Part shown: positions 37,779 to 45,208 of the stretch, one piece after another | How the letters are laid out: every line of letters starts with the position of its first letter | How positions within the stretch are numbered: the stretch's first letter is position 1 | Assembly: GCF_001544535.1 (NCBI RefSeq) | Contig: NZ_FCON02000055.1 | Coordinates: 1 to 49,602, forward strand | DNA from: Caballeronia choica | GTDB taxonomy: Bacteria; Pseudomonadota; Gammaproteobacteria; Burkholderiales; Burkholderiaceae | Direction of reading: 5' to 3' | DNA: 49,602 nt | Position numbers and translations under genes: made by a program | The notes under the pieces: model-generated | What the model saw: the letters and a program-made list of their open reading frames with translations, nothing else | What the model was told of the DNA's origin: nothing | The model's database searches: none

Positions 37779-38101
37779 AGCAATGTTTCAGTTCGGGAAA
37801 TTGCCTGTTGATTGAATGAATTGTTGCATTGCACAATAACATTTTGTTAGCTATCATGCGAAAGAAATTCCGACCGGCCGTTCGGTCGTAGGCTGTGAGC
37901 GTAGTTCGTTCCGACTCACAGTCTTCGACCGATCCGCCGATAACCAGGAGCCAGCATCAAGCAAAGCATCGCCGCTTCGCTTCCGAACAGAGTCGCGAGG
38001 CCGAACAGGCTGAACCATTGACTGCCGTAAGAGGCTAATCGCCGGGCGCGTGACCGCTAGACACGGTATAAACGGCGTCACCGGTTTTACACGGGGCAAA
38101 C
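37779..38101 (+). promoter_or_regulatory. Regulatory region upstream of phaZ with several palindromes
   Basis: No gene fits in these 323 bases. TTGATT (37808-37813) and CACAAT (37832-37837) with an 18-base spacer form a plausible promoter. A TGCA-T-TGCA palindrome at 37825-37833 overlaps its spacer and -10. Two further inverted repeats follow: 6-base arms at 37871-37876 and 37883-37888 (a CCG...CGG form common in TetR-type operators) and 7-base arms at 37893-37899 and 37915-37921. TGC-N3-GCA sites resemble the type reported for the PHB regulator PhaR. Which protein binds here is unknown. Confidence 0.5.
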
Positions 38102-39373
38102 ATGCTCTATCAATTTCACGAATTCCAGCGAGCCATGCTGTACCCCCTGACAGCCTGGGCTCAGGCCGCATCCAAGTCGTTTGTGAATCCGGCCAGTCCG
38201 CTCGCGTATGTGCCCGGCTCCAGCCGGCTGGCCGCCGGCTACGAACTGCTCTACCGGCTCGGCAAGGACTACGAGAAACCCGAGTTCGAAATCCACCAGA
38301 TCGAGAAGAACGGTCACAAGATCCCGATCGTCGAGCAGACGGTCGTCGAGAAGCCGTTCTGCCGCCTGCTGCGCTTCAAGCGCTACGCCGACGACAGCGC
38401 CGCCGTGAAAAGCATGAAGGACGAGCCGGTCGTGCTGGTCTGCGCGCCGCTCTCGGGCCACCATTCCACGCTGCTGCGCGATACCGTCAAGACGCTCCTG
38501 CAGGACCACAAGGTCTACATCACCGACTGGATCGACGCGCGCATGGTGCCGTTCGAGGATGGCGCGTTCCATCTCGACGACTACGTCGAGTACATCCAGG
38601 AGTTCATCCGCCATATCGGCGCGAACGACCTGCACGTGATCTCGGTGTGCCAGCCGACCGTGCCGGTGCTCGCCGCGATCTCGCTGATGGCGAGCCGCGG
38701 TGAAGACACCCCGCGCACGATGACGATGATGGGCGGCCCGATCGACGCGCGCCGCAGCCCGACATCGGTCAATTCGCTCGCCAACGAGCACTCGTACGAG
38801 TGGTTCGAGAACAACGTGATTTACACGGTACCGGCAAATTATCCAGGGGTCGGCCGCAAGGTTTATCCCGGATTCCTGCAGCACGCGGGCTTTGTCGCGA
38901 TGAATCCGGAGCGTCACCTGACGGCGCACTGGGATTTCTATCAGAACCTGCTGCGCGGTGACGACGAAGACGCGGAGCAGCATCGCCGCTTCTACGACGA
39001 ATACAACGCCGTGCTCGACATGGCCGCCGAGTATTACCTCGAGACGATCCGCATCGTGTTCCAGGAATTCCGTCTTGCGGAAGGAACGTGGGACGTGAAC
39101 GGCGAACTCGTGCGTCCGCAGGACATCAAGCATACGGCGCTCTTCACGATCGAAGGCGAACTCGACGACATCTCCGGCTGCGGCCAGACGCGTGCCGCGC
39201 ACGACCTGTGCACCGGCATTCCGGCGAAGAACAAGCGGCATTTCACGGCGGAAAAAGCCGGCCATTACGGCATTTTCTCGGGCCGTCGCTGGCGGACGAT
39301 GGTTTATCCGCAACTGCGCGAGTTCATCCTCGAACACGACAAGGCGCCGAAGACGGAAGCGGTGCTCGCTTGA
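38102..39373 (+). CDS. phaZ: Intracellular polyhydroxyalkanoate (PHB) depolymerase
   Basis: A 423-residue granule-associated depolymerase that mobilises stored poly-3-hydroxybutyrate. It has the alpha/beta-hydrolase fold with PHB_depo_C features. The nucleophile elbow is SVCQP with Cys183, the position known for the Ralstonia eutropha PhaZ1 enzyme, in place of the Ser of secreted depolymerases. MTMMGGPIDARRSPTSVN, a DD pair near 360 (GELDDISG) and KAGHYGIFSGRRW with the late His complete the triad region. There is no signal peptide. The length is typical. It converges on a TetR gene through a strong shared terminator. Confidence 0.97.
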   Translation: MLYQFHEFQRAMLYPLTAWAQAASKSFVNPASPLAYVPGSSRLAAGYELLYRLGKDYEKPEFEIHQIEKNGHKIPIVEQTVVEKPFCRLLRFKRYADDSAAVKSMKDEPVVLVCAPLSGHHSTLLRDTVKTLLQDHKVYITDWIDARMVPFEDGAFHLDDYVEYIQEFIRHIGANDLHVISVCQPTVPVLAAISLMASRGEDTPRTMTMMGGPIDARRSPTSVNSLANEHSYEWFENNVIYTVPANYPGVGRKVYPGFLQHAGFVAMNPERHLTAHWDFYQNLLRGDDEDAEQHRRFYDEYNAVLDMAAEYYLETIRIVFQEFRLAEGTWDVNGELVRPQDIKHTALFTIEGELDDISGCGQTRAAHDLCTGIPAKNKRHFTAEKAGHYGIFSGRRWRTMVYPQLREFILEHDKAPKTEAVLA

Positions 39374-39401
39374 TGTAGATTCAGCAGCAGTCAGCCGTAC
39401 A

Positions 39402-39445
39402 AACAAAAACGCCGCGCTTCGATTTCCGAGCGCGGCGTTTTTGTT
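39402..39445. terminator. Bidirectional terminator between phaZ and the tetR-type gene
   Basis: A perfect 17-base stem (39402-39418 with 39429-39445) and a 10-base loop end in T-runs on both strands (five T within the stem base). It sits between the convergent stops at 39373 and 39472. Confidence 0.92.
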
Positions 39446-39471
39446 CAGGACGTTCAGGACACTGATGCGTG

Positions 39472-40104
39472 TCAGCGCCGCATCAGGTACGCGAGCAGCA
39501 ACTCCGTATTCATCTTCACCATGTCGTCGCGCTGTTCCGCCTGGCTGAAATCGAGGCCGAAAGTCGCTTCAAGCGTGAAGCGATTCGAAACGATGTAGTA
39601 GCCAAGCCCCGAGAGCGTCACGTAAAACTTGAGCGGATCGACGTCGTTTCGAAATAGTCCGGCCTTTGTGCCGCGTTCGAGAATTCCCGCAAGTGTCGCG
39701 ACAACCGGCGAAATCAATTCGCGGATGCGTGTCGATCCCTTGATATATCTCGCTTCGTGCAGATTTTCGTTGTTAATCAGTCGAAGCAATTCCGGGTGAT
39801 CGCGATAATAATCCCAGACAAAATGCGCGAGACGGGTCATCGCTTCGACTGGCGCGACACCATCGAGGTCGAGCGAGCGTTCGGTGTCCACCAGCGCACC
39901 AAAAGCGTGTTCAAGCACGGCGGTGAACAATTGCTCCTTGCTGCCGAAGTAGTAATAGAGCATTCGCTCGTTGGTCTCGGCACGCCGGGCTATCTGGTCG
40001 ACGCGAGCGCCGAACAGACCACCGGCTGCGAACTCGTCCGCTGCAGCTAGCAAAATGCGCCGGCGGGTGCCTTCTGGATCTCTTTTGATTTTCGGCTGAT
40101 TCAT
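39472..40104 (-). CDS. TetR/AcrR family transcriptional regulator
   Basis: A 210-residue repressor-type regulator. The N-terminal helix-turn-helix domain (about 10-60) reads GTRRRILLAAADEFAAGG, VDQIARRAETNERMLYYYFG and SKEQLFTAVL, close to the family consensus. The C-terminal domain (about 75-205) is the ligand-binding and dimer part, of the CerR/RutR-like type judging by FVWDYYRDHPELLRLINNEN. Ligand and targets are unknown. It converges on phaZ and starts 299 bases from rsxB. A CCG...CGG inverted repeat upstream of phaZ is a candidate target by shape, but autoregulation or a distant target is equally possible. Confidence 0.93.
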   Translation of the reverse strand: MNQPKIKRDPEGTRRRILLAAADEFAAGGLFGARVDQIARRAETNERMLYYYFGSKEQLFTAVLEHAFGALVDTERSLDLDGVAPVEAMTRLAHFVWDYYRDHPELLRLINNENLHEARYIKGSTRIRELISPVVATLAGILERGTKAGLFRNDVDPLKFYVTLSGLGYYIVSNRFTLEATFGLDFSQAEQRDDMVKMNTELLLAYLMRR

Positions 40105-40265
40105 GGTCGCATGATTCGAGAGCCGCGTTATCCGGATAGCGTCACGCGGCCCGTGTCGAGGGATACATGACGTGGAACGGGCGCGCCAAGGTTATTGGGG
40201 AACACCGTCCTGCGGTCAATCGGAAAAGCGCTTCGATTATGCGCACATCGATTGCCTATTGGCAA

Positions 40266-40294
40266 TTGGGAATGAAAGGGAATTGGGCGATAAT
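40266..40294 (+). promoter_or_regulatory. Promoter candidate for the rsxB-nth group
   Basis: TTGGGA (40266-40271) and GATAAT (40289-40294) are separated by exactly 17 bases, matching sigma-70 consensus at 4/6 and 5/6. It lies about 110 bases before the rsxB start in an AT-richer stretch of an otherwise gene-free 299-base region. Confidence 0.55.
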
Positions 40295-40403
40295 GGCGCC
40301 TTTAGCCCGAGCGCGGGAGCATAACCCGCGCCGCTCCCCGCGGTGTCGAAACATGAGCGCGTCGATGCCTGGTCGTCGCCCCCTGGCGGTCGCATGACCT
40401 ACG

Positions 40404-41264
40404 ATGCCGCCACCTCAAGCCGTGAACGTGACCGCAACCGCTCCGAAGACGCTCGCAGACCGCATCGAAGATCTGCTGCCCCAGACGCAGTGCACCAAGT
40501 GCGGGTATCCCGCGTGCCGCCCCTACGCCGAAGCCATCGCGGCAGGCGTTGCAAGCCATAACCAGTGCCCGCCCGGCGGGATCGAAGGCGTCGCGCGGCT
40601 CGCCCGCCTGCTCGGCAAGCCCGTGATTCCGCTCAATCCGGAGAACGGCGTCGAGCGCCCGCGCCCGCTCGCCGTGATCGACGAGAGCGTGTGCATCGGC
40701 TGCACGCTGTGCATGCAGGCGTGTCCCGTCGACGCGATCGTCGGCGCGGCCAAGCAGATGCACACGATCATTCCCGAGTTGTGCACCGGCTGTGACTTGT
40801 GCGTGCCGCCCTGCCCCGTCGACTGCATCGCGATGATCCCCGTGACCGGCGACAAGACCGGCTGGGAAGCGTGGACCCAGCATGACGCCGACGCCGCGCG
40901 CGATCGGCATGACCGGCGCCTAGCGCGTCTTGCGAGCGAGCGCGAGGCGGCGGAAGCGCGCGCCGCCGCACGGCAGGCGGGACGGCAGCCGACTGAGGCC
41001 AGCAACGTGCAAGCGTCCACGGTCGCGCCCGCCACCGACGATGCCACCGATAACGCCGATGCGAAGAAACGCGCCATCATTCAGGCTGCGCTCGAACGTG
41101 CGCGCAAGAAGAAGGAAGAACTGGCGAAGCTCGGCGCGGAGCCGAAGAACACCGAGCGCGTAAGCGCCGACGTGCAGGCGCAAATCGACGCTGCCGAAGA
41201 ACGGCGCCGCCGCCTTGGCCTGAAGCGCGGCGATGCGCCCGAGAAGAACGACTCCGACCACTGA
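40404..41264 (+). CDS. rsxB: RsxB/RnfB-type electron transport ferredoxin protein, without other Rnf genes
   Basis: A 286-residue iron-sulfur protein. An N-terminal 4Fe-4S module has Cys30, Cys33, Cys38 and Cys55 (CTKCGYPAC and QCPPGG). Two ferredoxin-type clusters follow at [13 protein letters not shown] and [13 protein letters not shown] (about 96-140). The last ~130 residues are an Ala/Glu/Arg/Lys-rich, probably helical and charged extension that the family usually lacks or has shorter. RnfB normally has a membrane anchor at its N-terminus; none is present here. In E. coli rsxABCDGE precedes nth and keeps SoxR reduced. Here no other rsx or rnf subunit is near, so the partner is unknown. 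Confidence 0.93.
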   Translation: MPPPQAVNVTATAPKTLADRIEDLLPQTQCTKCGYPACRPYAEAIAAGVASHNQCPPGGIEGVARLARLLGKPVIPLNPENGVERPRPLAVIDESVCIGCTLCMQACPVDAIVGAAKQMHTIIPELCTGCDLCVPPCPVDCIAMIPVTGDKTGWEAWTQHDADAARDRHDRRLARLASEREAAEARAAARQAGRQPTEASNVQASTVAPATDDATDNADAKKRAIIQAALERARKKKEELAKLGAEPKNTERVSADVQAQIDAAEERRRRLGLKRGDAPEKNDSDH

Positions 41265-41277
41265 CCCCAAGCGTCCG

Positions 41278-41922
41278 ATGAATCCAAAGAAGCGCCGCGC
41301 CATCTTCGAGACGCTGCAGAGTCTCAACCCGCATCCGACAACCGAGCTGGAGTACACCTCGCCATTCGAGTTGCTGATCGCGGTGCTGCTCTCCGCGCAA
41401 GCCACCGATGTCTCGGTCAACAAGGCGATGCGCCGGATGTTCCCCGTCGCGAATACGCCCGCGAAAGTGCTCGCGCTCGGTGAGGAAGGCGTGGCCGACT
41501 ACATCCGAACGATCGGGCTTTATCGCACGAAGGCGAAGAATGTGATCGCGACGTGCCGCCTGCTCGTCGACCAGTACGGCGGCGAAGTGCCCGACGACCG
41601 CGAGGCGCTCGAATCGCTGCCGGGCGTCGGACGCAAGACCGCCAACGTGATCCTCAACACGGCGTTCGGCCATCCGACGATCGCCGTCGACACGCATATC
41701 TTCCGCGTTGCGAATCGCACGGGGCTCGCGCCCGGCAAGGATGTGCGCGCGGTCGAAGCGGCGCTGGAGAAATTCATCCCCGAAGAGTTCCTGCACGACG
41801 CCCATCACTGGCTGATCCTGCATGGCCGCTATGTGTGCAAGGCGCGCAGGCCGGAGTGCTGGCATTGCGCGATCGAGCCGCTCTGCGAGTACAAGCCGAA
41901 GACGCCGGCGCCGGTGCTGTGA
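41278..41922 (+). CDS. nth: Endonuclease III (DNA glycosylase/AP lyase)
   Basis: A 214-residue base-excision-repair enzyme that removes oxidised pyrimidines and cleaves the abasic site. The helix-hairpin-helix LPGVGRKTA carries catalytic Lys120, and Asp138 lies in IAVDTHIFR. The C-terminal 4Fe-4S cluster is CX6CX2CX5C at Cys187, Cys194, Cys197 and Cys203, the same numbers as in E. coli Nth. It starts 13 bases after the rsxB stop, so the two Fe-S proteins are almost certainly co-transcribed. Confidence 0.98.
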   Translation: MNPKKRRAIFETLQSLNPHPTTELEYTSPFELLIAVLLSAQATDVSVNKAMRRMFPVANTPAKVLALGEEGVADYIRTIGLYRTKAKNVIATCRLLVDQYGGEVPDDREALESLPGVGRKTANVILNTAFGHPTIAVDTHIFRVANRTGLAPGKDVRAVEAALEKFIPEEFLHDAHHWLILHGRYVCKARRPECWHCAIEPLCEYKPKTPAPVL

Positions 41923-41980
41923 GCGGAGAACGCGCCCCGCGCCTTAAAATGGCGGTCTGCAATCCCTGGAAACCCGCCGC

Positions 41981-42412
41981 ATGTTCAATCCCAGCCGCGA
42001 CGAAGTTCGTCAATTCTTCACCGACACCTGGCGCAAGCAGCGCGCGGGCGAAATCCTGACGCCGCTGGAAAGCATCGCCGCCGACTGGATCGGCGAGCAT
42101 CCGGAATATCAGCGTGAACTCGCCGATCCCGACGCGAAACAGGCCGACTACTCGCCGGAGCGCGGCCAGAGCAATCCGTTCCTGCATCTGTCGATGCATC
42201 TCGCGATCAGCGAGCAGTTGTCGATCGACCAGCCGCCGGGCATTCGACGCGCCCACGACAAACTCGTGGCGCGGCTCGGCTCGACCCACGACGCGCAGCA
42301 CGCGATCATGGAATGCCTCGGCCAGATCATCTGGGACGCACAGCGCACCAACACGCCGCCCGACACCGATGCCTATCTCGCGCTGATCGAACGGCGCGCT
42401 TCGCGGGATTGA
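41981..42412 (+). CDS. DUF1841 family protein
   Basis: A 143-residue cytosolic protein, predicted mostly helical. MFNPSRDEVRQFFTDTWRKQ, NPFLHLSMHLAISEQLSIDQPPGI and HDAQHAIMECLGQIIWDAQ are its conserved blocks. The clustered histidines (His in FLHLSMH and later HDAQH/H) might bind metal, but no function is known. It follows nth by 58 bases and ends just before a long perfect hairpin. Co-transcription with rsxB-nth is likely. Confidence 0.9.
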   Translation: MFNPSRDEVRQFFTDTWRKQRAGEILTPLESIAADWIGEHPEYQRELADPDAKQADYSPERGQSNPFLHLSMHLAISEQLSIDQPPGIRRAHDKLVARLGSTHDAQHAIMECLGQIIWDAQRTNTPPDTDAYLALIERRASRD

Positions 42413-42485
42413 ATCAGGCTTGTGGACGATGTTCCCGTCCGCCTTTGGCAAAGTTAGCGTCGCGCCACATCTCACACAGCCCGTA

Positions 42486-42521
42486 AACGACTACACCCCG
42501 CGCGAGCGGGGTGTAGTCGTT
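42486..42521. terminator. Perfect 16-base hairpin between convergent genes
   Basis: Arms at 42486-42501 and 42506-42521 are perfectly complementary with a 4-base GCGA loop. It sits between the DUF1841 stop (42412) and the cytochrome stop (42549) and probably ends both transcripts. There is no long T-run; TTTA follows on the minus strand. Confidence 0.75.
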
Positions 42522-42548
42522 GAACCTGACGAACGACGAAAGCCGGCG

Positions 42549-42926
42549 TTATTTCTTGAGCACCAGACTGCCGTTCAGCGATTCGATATAAGCCGCGATG
42601 TCCTTCAGATCGCCTTGCGACAGGTTCTGCACCTGCGCGGCCATGATCGCGTTGCTGCGGCCGAAGTTCGGGTTGCCGTTGCCCATTTGATACTGGCGCA
42701 GCGCCCAGTACACGTACGTCGCATGCTGGCCCGCGAGCTTCGGATATTCCCCGCTCACCGGGTTATTGAGGTTCGGGCCGTGGCAGGCCGCGCAGTTGTG
42801 GCTTTCGGACAGCGCCTTGCCGTTGCCGGCATCGGCGGCGTGCGCCGCATTCATCGACGCAAGGCCGACCAGCGCCGCCGCGCACGTTGCCTTGAACACT
42901 GTGTGGAGTGCCTGAGAGGGCTTCAT
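42549..42926 (-). CDS. Class I c-type cytochrome (c553-like), second of a pair
   Basis: A 125-residue periplasmic protein. The signal peptide ends in AHA (cleavage after about residue 30), heme is attached at CAACH (Cys45, Cys48, His49), and Met95 in NAIMAAQVQNL is the likely second axial ligand. Domain and length match small soluble cytochromes c553/c4-half. GGAG lies 5 bases before the ATG. The gene starts 84 bases after the paired cytochrome gene. Partner oxidases or reductases are not in the window. Confidence 0.93.
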   Translation of the reverse strand: MKPSQALHTVFKATCAAALVGLASMNAAHAADAGNGKALSESHNCAACHGPNLNNPVSGEYPKLAGQHATYVYWALRQYQMGNGNPNFGRSNAIMAAQVQNLSQGDLKDIAAYIESLNGSLVLKK

Positions 42927-43010
42927 GAATTCTCCTATCCCGCGAAATTTGATTGCCGAGTGATTCGCGGCTGACGCGCCGCACGCTGCCGAATTGAATC
43001 CGGGCGCGGA

Positions 43011-43376
43011 TCACTTGTCGGGATTGTTCTTCGAAGAGGGGGTTTGCGCGGCGTAGTACGCTGCGATGTCGGCGATGTCCTGATCGGTCAGCGTCGTGGC
43101 GATGGCGCGCATCGTGTCGAAGTGGCGGTCGCCCTTCTTGTACGCGTGCAGCGCGTTTTCGATGTACTTGGCGTTCTGGCCGCCAAGCATCGGAACGTTA
43201 TAGACCTCGGGATACGCCGTGCGGTACCCCGGAATGCCGTGGCAACCGATACACATCGCCACCTTGCCCTCGGCCGCCTTCGCGTTGCCGACGACATCGG
43301 CCGACGCCTGGGTCGCGAAGCCGGCGAGGCCCGACAGCGCTGCGATCACGGCACATTTGCCGATGAATTTGTTCAT
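43011..43376 (-). CDS. Class I c-type cytochrome (c553-like), first of a pair
   Basis: A 121-residue periplasmic cytochrome. The signal peptide MNKFIGKCAVIAALSGLAGF ends near ASA (about residue 26), heme is bound at CIGCH (Cys42, Cys45, His46) and Met89 in HFDTMRAIA is the likely axial ligand. It is similar in plan to the next gene, and together they resemble the two halves of a diheme c4 cytochrome. A promoter candidate lies about 165-200 bases upstream. It is divergent from the moxR-type gene across 334 bases. Confidence 0.93.
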   Translation of the reverse strand: MNKFIGKCAVIAALSGLAGFATQASADVVGNAKAAEGKVAMCIGCHGIPGYRTAYPEVYNVPMLGGQNAKYIENALHAYKKGDRHFDTMRAIATTLTDQDIADIAAYYAAQTPSSKNNPDK

Positions 43377-43710
43377 AGCTTCTCTAACCTAGCATGAGGG
43401 GAAATCCGGCGCGCCCGATGTCCGACCCAAAGGCCACGGCCCGCGCCGAGTTCGTCACAACCTTCTCGGGACTCTCGTCGCCGGACGCTTCGTCTGTCGA
43501 CTGTCTCTTTTGCTCTAGCCACGCAGGCCAAAAAAATCGCGCTAATTGTACCGCGCGACCTACCCTCCGTCCACCGGGCGGGCGTGCGCGCCGTGCCCGC
43601 CGGGCGGTCCGGCGGGCGCGGCGAGCCGGTTCACACGATACGCGCCGCGCGCTGAAGACAATAGCCCATCTGACTTATACTGGAATTTTTTCCCCACCGG
43701 ACTCCTTGCC
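43377..43710. promoter_or_regulatory. Divergent promoter region between cytochromes and the MoxR gene
   Basis: Minus strand: TGGACG (43573-43568), a 17-base spacer and TACAAT (43550-43545) form a good sigma-70 promoter that would give the cytochromes a ~160-base leader. Plus strand: TATACT (43676-43681) is a good -10 with a weak -35 (TGAAGA, 43653-43658), placing the start about 23 bases before the MoxR ATG. Between them is a very GC-rich block with many GGGCGGGC-type repeats. No gene is seen. Confidence 0.5.
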
Positions 43711-44553
43711 ATGCGTTTCGAAGGCTCATCGCAATACGTCGCCACCGACGATCTCAAGCTCGCAGTCAACGCCGCGATGACGCTTCAGCGCCCGCTCCTC
43801 ATCAAGGGCGAACCCGGCACCGGCAAGACGATGCTCGCCGAGGAAGTGGCGGCCGCGCTGGGCATGCCGCTTCTGCAATGGCACATCAAGTCGACGACGA
43901 AGGCGCAGCAGGGTCTCTACGAATACGACGCGGTCTCGCGCCTGCGCGACTCGCAACTCGGCGACGAGCGCGTCAAGGACATCCGCAATTACATCGTGAA
44001 GGGCGTGCTGTGGCAGGCGTTCGAGGCCGACGAGCAGACCGTGCTCCTGATCGACGAAATCGACAAGGCCGACATCGAATTCCCGAACGACCTGCTGCGC
44101 GAACTCGACCGCATGGAGTTCTATGTCTACGAGACGCATGAGCTCGTGAAGGCGAAGCACCGGCCGCTCGTCATCATCACGTCGAACAACGAGAAGGAAC
44201 TGCCGGATGCGTTCCTGCGCCGCTGCTTCTTCCACTACATCAAGTTCCCGGAGCCGTCGACGATGAAGGAAATCGTCGAGGTGCACTTTCCGGGCATCAA
44301 GCAGGAACTGCTCGCCGCCGCGATGCAGAGCTTCTTCGAATTGCGCAACGTGTCGGGGCTGAAGAAGAAGCCGTCGACGTCCGAACTGCTCGACTGGCTG
44401 AAGCTGCTGCTCGCCGAGGACATTCCGCCGGAAGCGCTGCGCTCGTCGGACCAGAAGCAGATCGTGCCGCCGCTGCACGGCGCGTTGCTGAAGAACGAAC
44501 AGGACCTGCACCTGTTCGAGCGGCTGCTCTTCATGAACCGCAGCAACCGTTGA
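43711..44553 (+). CDS. MoxR-family AAA+ ATPase
   Basis: A 280-residue AAA+ ATPase. Walker A GEPGTGKT is at 33-40 and Walker B LLIDEIDKAD at 112-121. SNNEKELPDAFLRRCFFHYI carries sensor 1 and the arginine finger. The family acts as chaperone-like remodelling ATPases paired with VWA proteins, for metal insertion or complex assembly. It belongs to the short MoxR type of CoxD-like genes that accompany CoxE-like VWA proteins. It is followed by GNAT and VWA genes, 54 and 655 bases on. The start at 43711 gives MRFEGSSQYVATDD; upstream open frame is not conserved in character. Confidence 0.94.
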   Translation: MRFEGSSQYVATDDLKLAVNAAMTLQRPLLIKGEPGTGKTMLAEEVAAALGMPLLQWHIKSTTKAQQGLYEYDAVSRLRDSQLGDERVKDIRNYIVKGVLWQAFEADEQTVLLIDEIDKADIEFPNDLLRELDRMEFYVYETHELVKAKHRPLVIITSNNEKELPDAFLRRCFFHYIKFPEPSTMKEIVEVHFPGIKQELLAAAMQSFFELRNVSGLKKKPSTSELLDWLKLLLAEDIPPEALRSSDQKQIVPPLHGALLKNEQDLHLFERLLFMNRSNR

Positions 44554-44586
44554 TCGTTGATCGCTGAACGTTGATCGCTGGATCGC
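44548..44586 (+). repeat. Short imperfect tandem repeat
   Basis: Units of the form CGTTGATCG or CGCTGGATCG recur about four times across the moxR stop and the gap before the GNAT gene. It does not fall on the ribosome-binding site of the next gene, and no function is evident. Confidence 0.5.
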
Positions 44587-44607
44587 CAACCCGAAGGAAT
44601 CGAACGC

Positions 44608-45198
44608 ATGAGCCGCTGGATCGAACCCGTCACGCTGTCCGGACAACACGTGAAGCTCGTCCCACTTTCCGTTGAACACGAAGCGCCGATCGCCGCCGCA
44701 GCCGCCGACGGCGAACTCTGGAAGCTCTGGTACACGAGCGTGCCCGCGCCCGGCGCAACGCGCGCCTGGATCGACGCCGCGCTCGCCATGCGCGACAACC
44801 TCGGCGCGCATCCGTTCGCCGTGATCGATCCGAAGACGGGCGAAGTCGTCGGGTCGACACGGTATTTCAATGTCGAGGCGGCGCATCGGCGGCTGGAGAT
44901 CGGGCATACGTGGTACGCGAAACGCGTGCAGCGCACCGCGCTCAACACCGAAGCCAAGCTCCTGCTGCTCTCGCACGCGTTCGAGAATCTGAAAGCGATC
45001 GCCGTCGAGTTCCGGACGCATTTCATGAACCACCAGTCGCGCGCGGCAATCGCGCGGCTCGGCGCGAAGCAGGACGGCATCCTGCGCAATCACCAGATCG
45101 GGAAGGACGGCGCGTATCGCGACACCGTCGTGTTCTCGATCATCGAATCGGAATGGCCGGCCGTGCGCGCGCATCTCAAGCACCGGCTGGAAGGCTGA
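44608..45198 (+). CDS. GNAT family N-acetyltransferase (RimJ/RimL-like)
   Basis: A 196-residue acetyltransferase of the Acetyltransf_3 type. It begins MSRWIEPVTLSGQHVKLVPL. It has the acceptor-side VVGSTRYFNVEAAHRRLEIGHTWYA (about 74-98) and the C-terminal acetyl-CoA part with NHQSRAAIARLGAKQDGILRNH, where the N-x5-A-Ix-RLGA pattern marks the family. Such enzymes acetylate N-termini of proteins or small molecules; the substrate here is unknown. The gene is wedged between MoxR and VWA with 54 and 10 bases of spacing, suggesting one operon. AAGGAA lies 12 bases before the ATG. Confidence 0.9.
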   Translation: MSRWIEPVTLSGQHVKLVPLSVEHEAPIAAAAADGELWKLWYTSVPAPGATRAWIDAALAMRDNLGAHPFAVIDPKTGEVVGSTRYFNVEAAHRRLEIGHTWYAKRVQRTALNTEAKLLLLSHAFENLKAIAVEFRTHFMNHQSRAAIARLGAKQDGILRNHQIGKDGAYRDTVVFSIIESEWPAVRAHLKHRLEG

Positions 45199-45208
45199 GA
45201 CTCGAACC

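Noticed and set aside
42420-42974. A 184-codon plus-strand frame over the cytochrome gene
   Set aside because: It is antisense to a cytochrome with signal peptide, CAACH heme site and ribosome-binding site.
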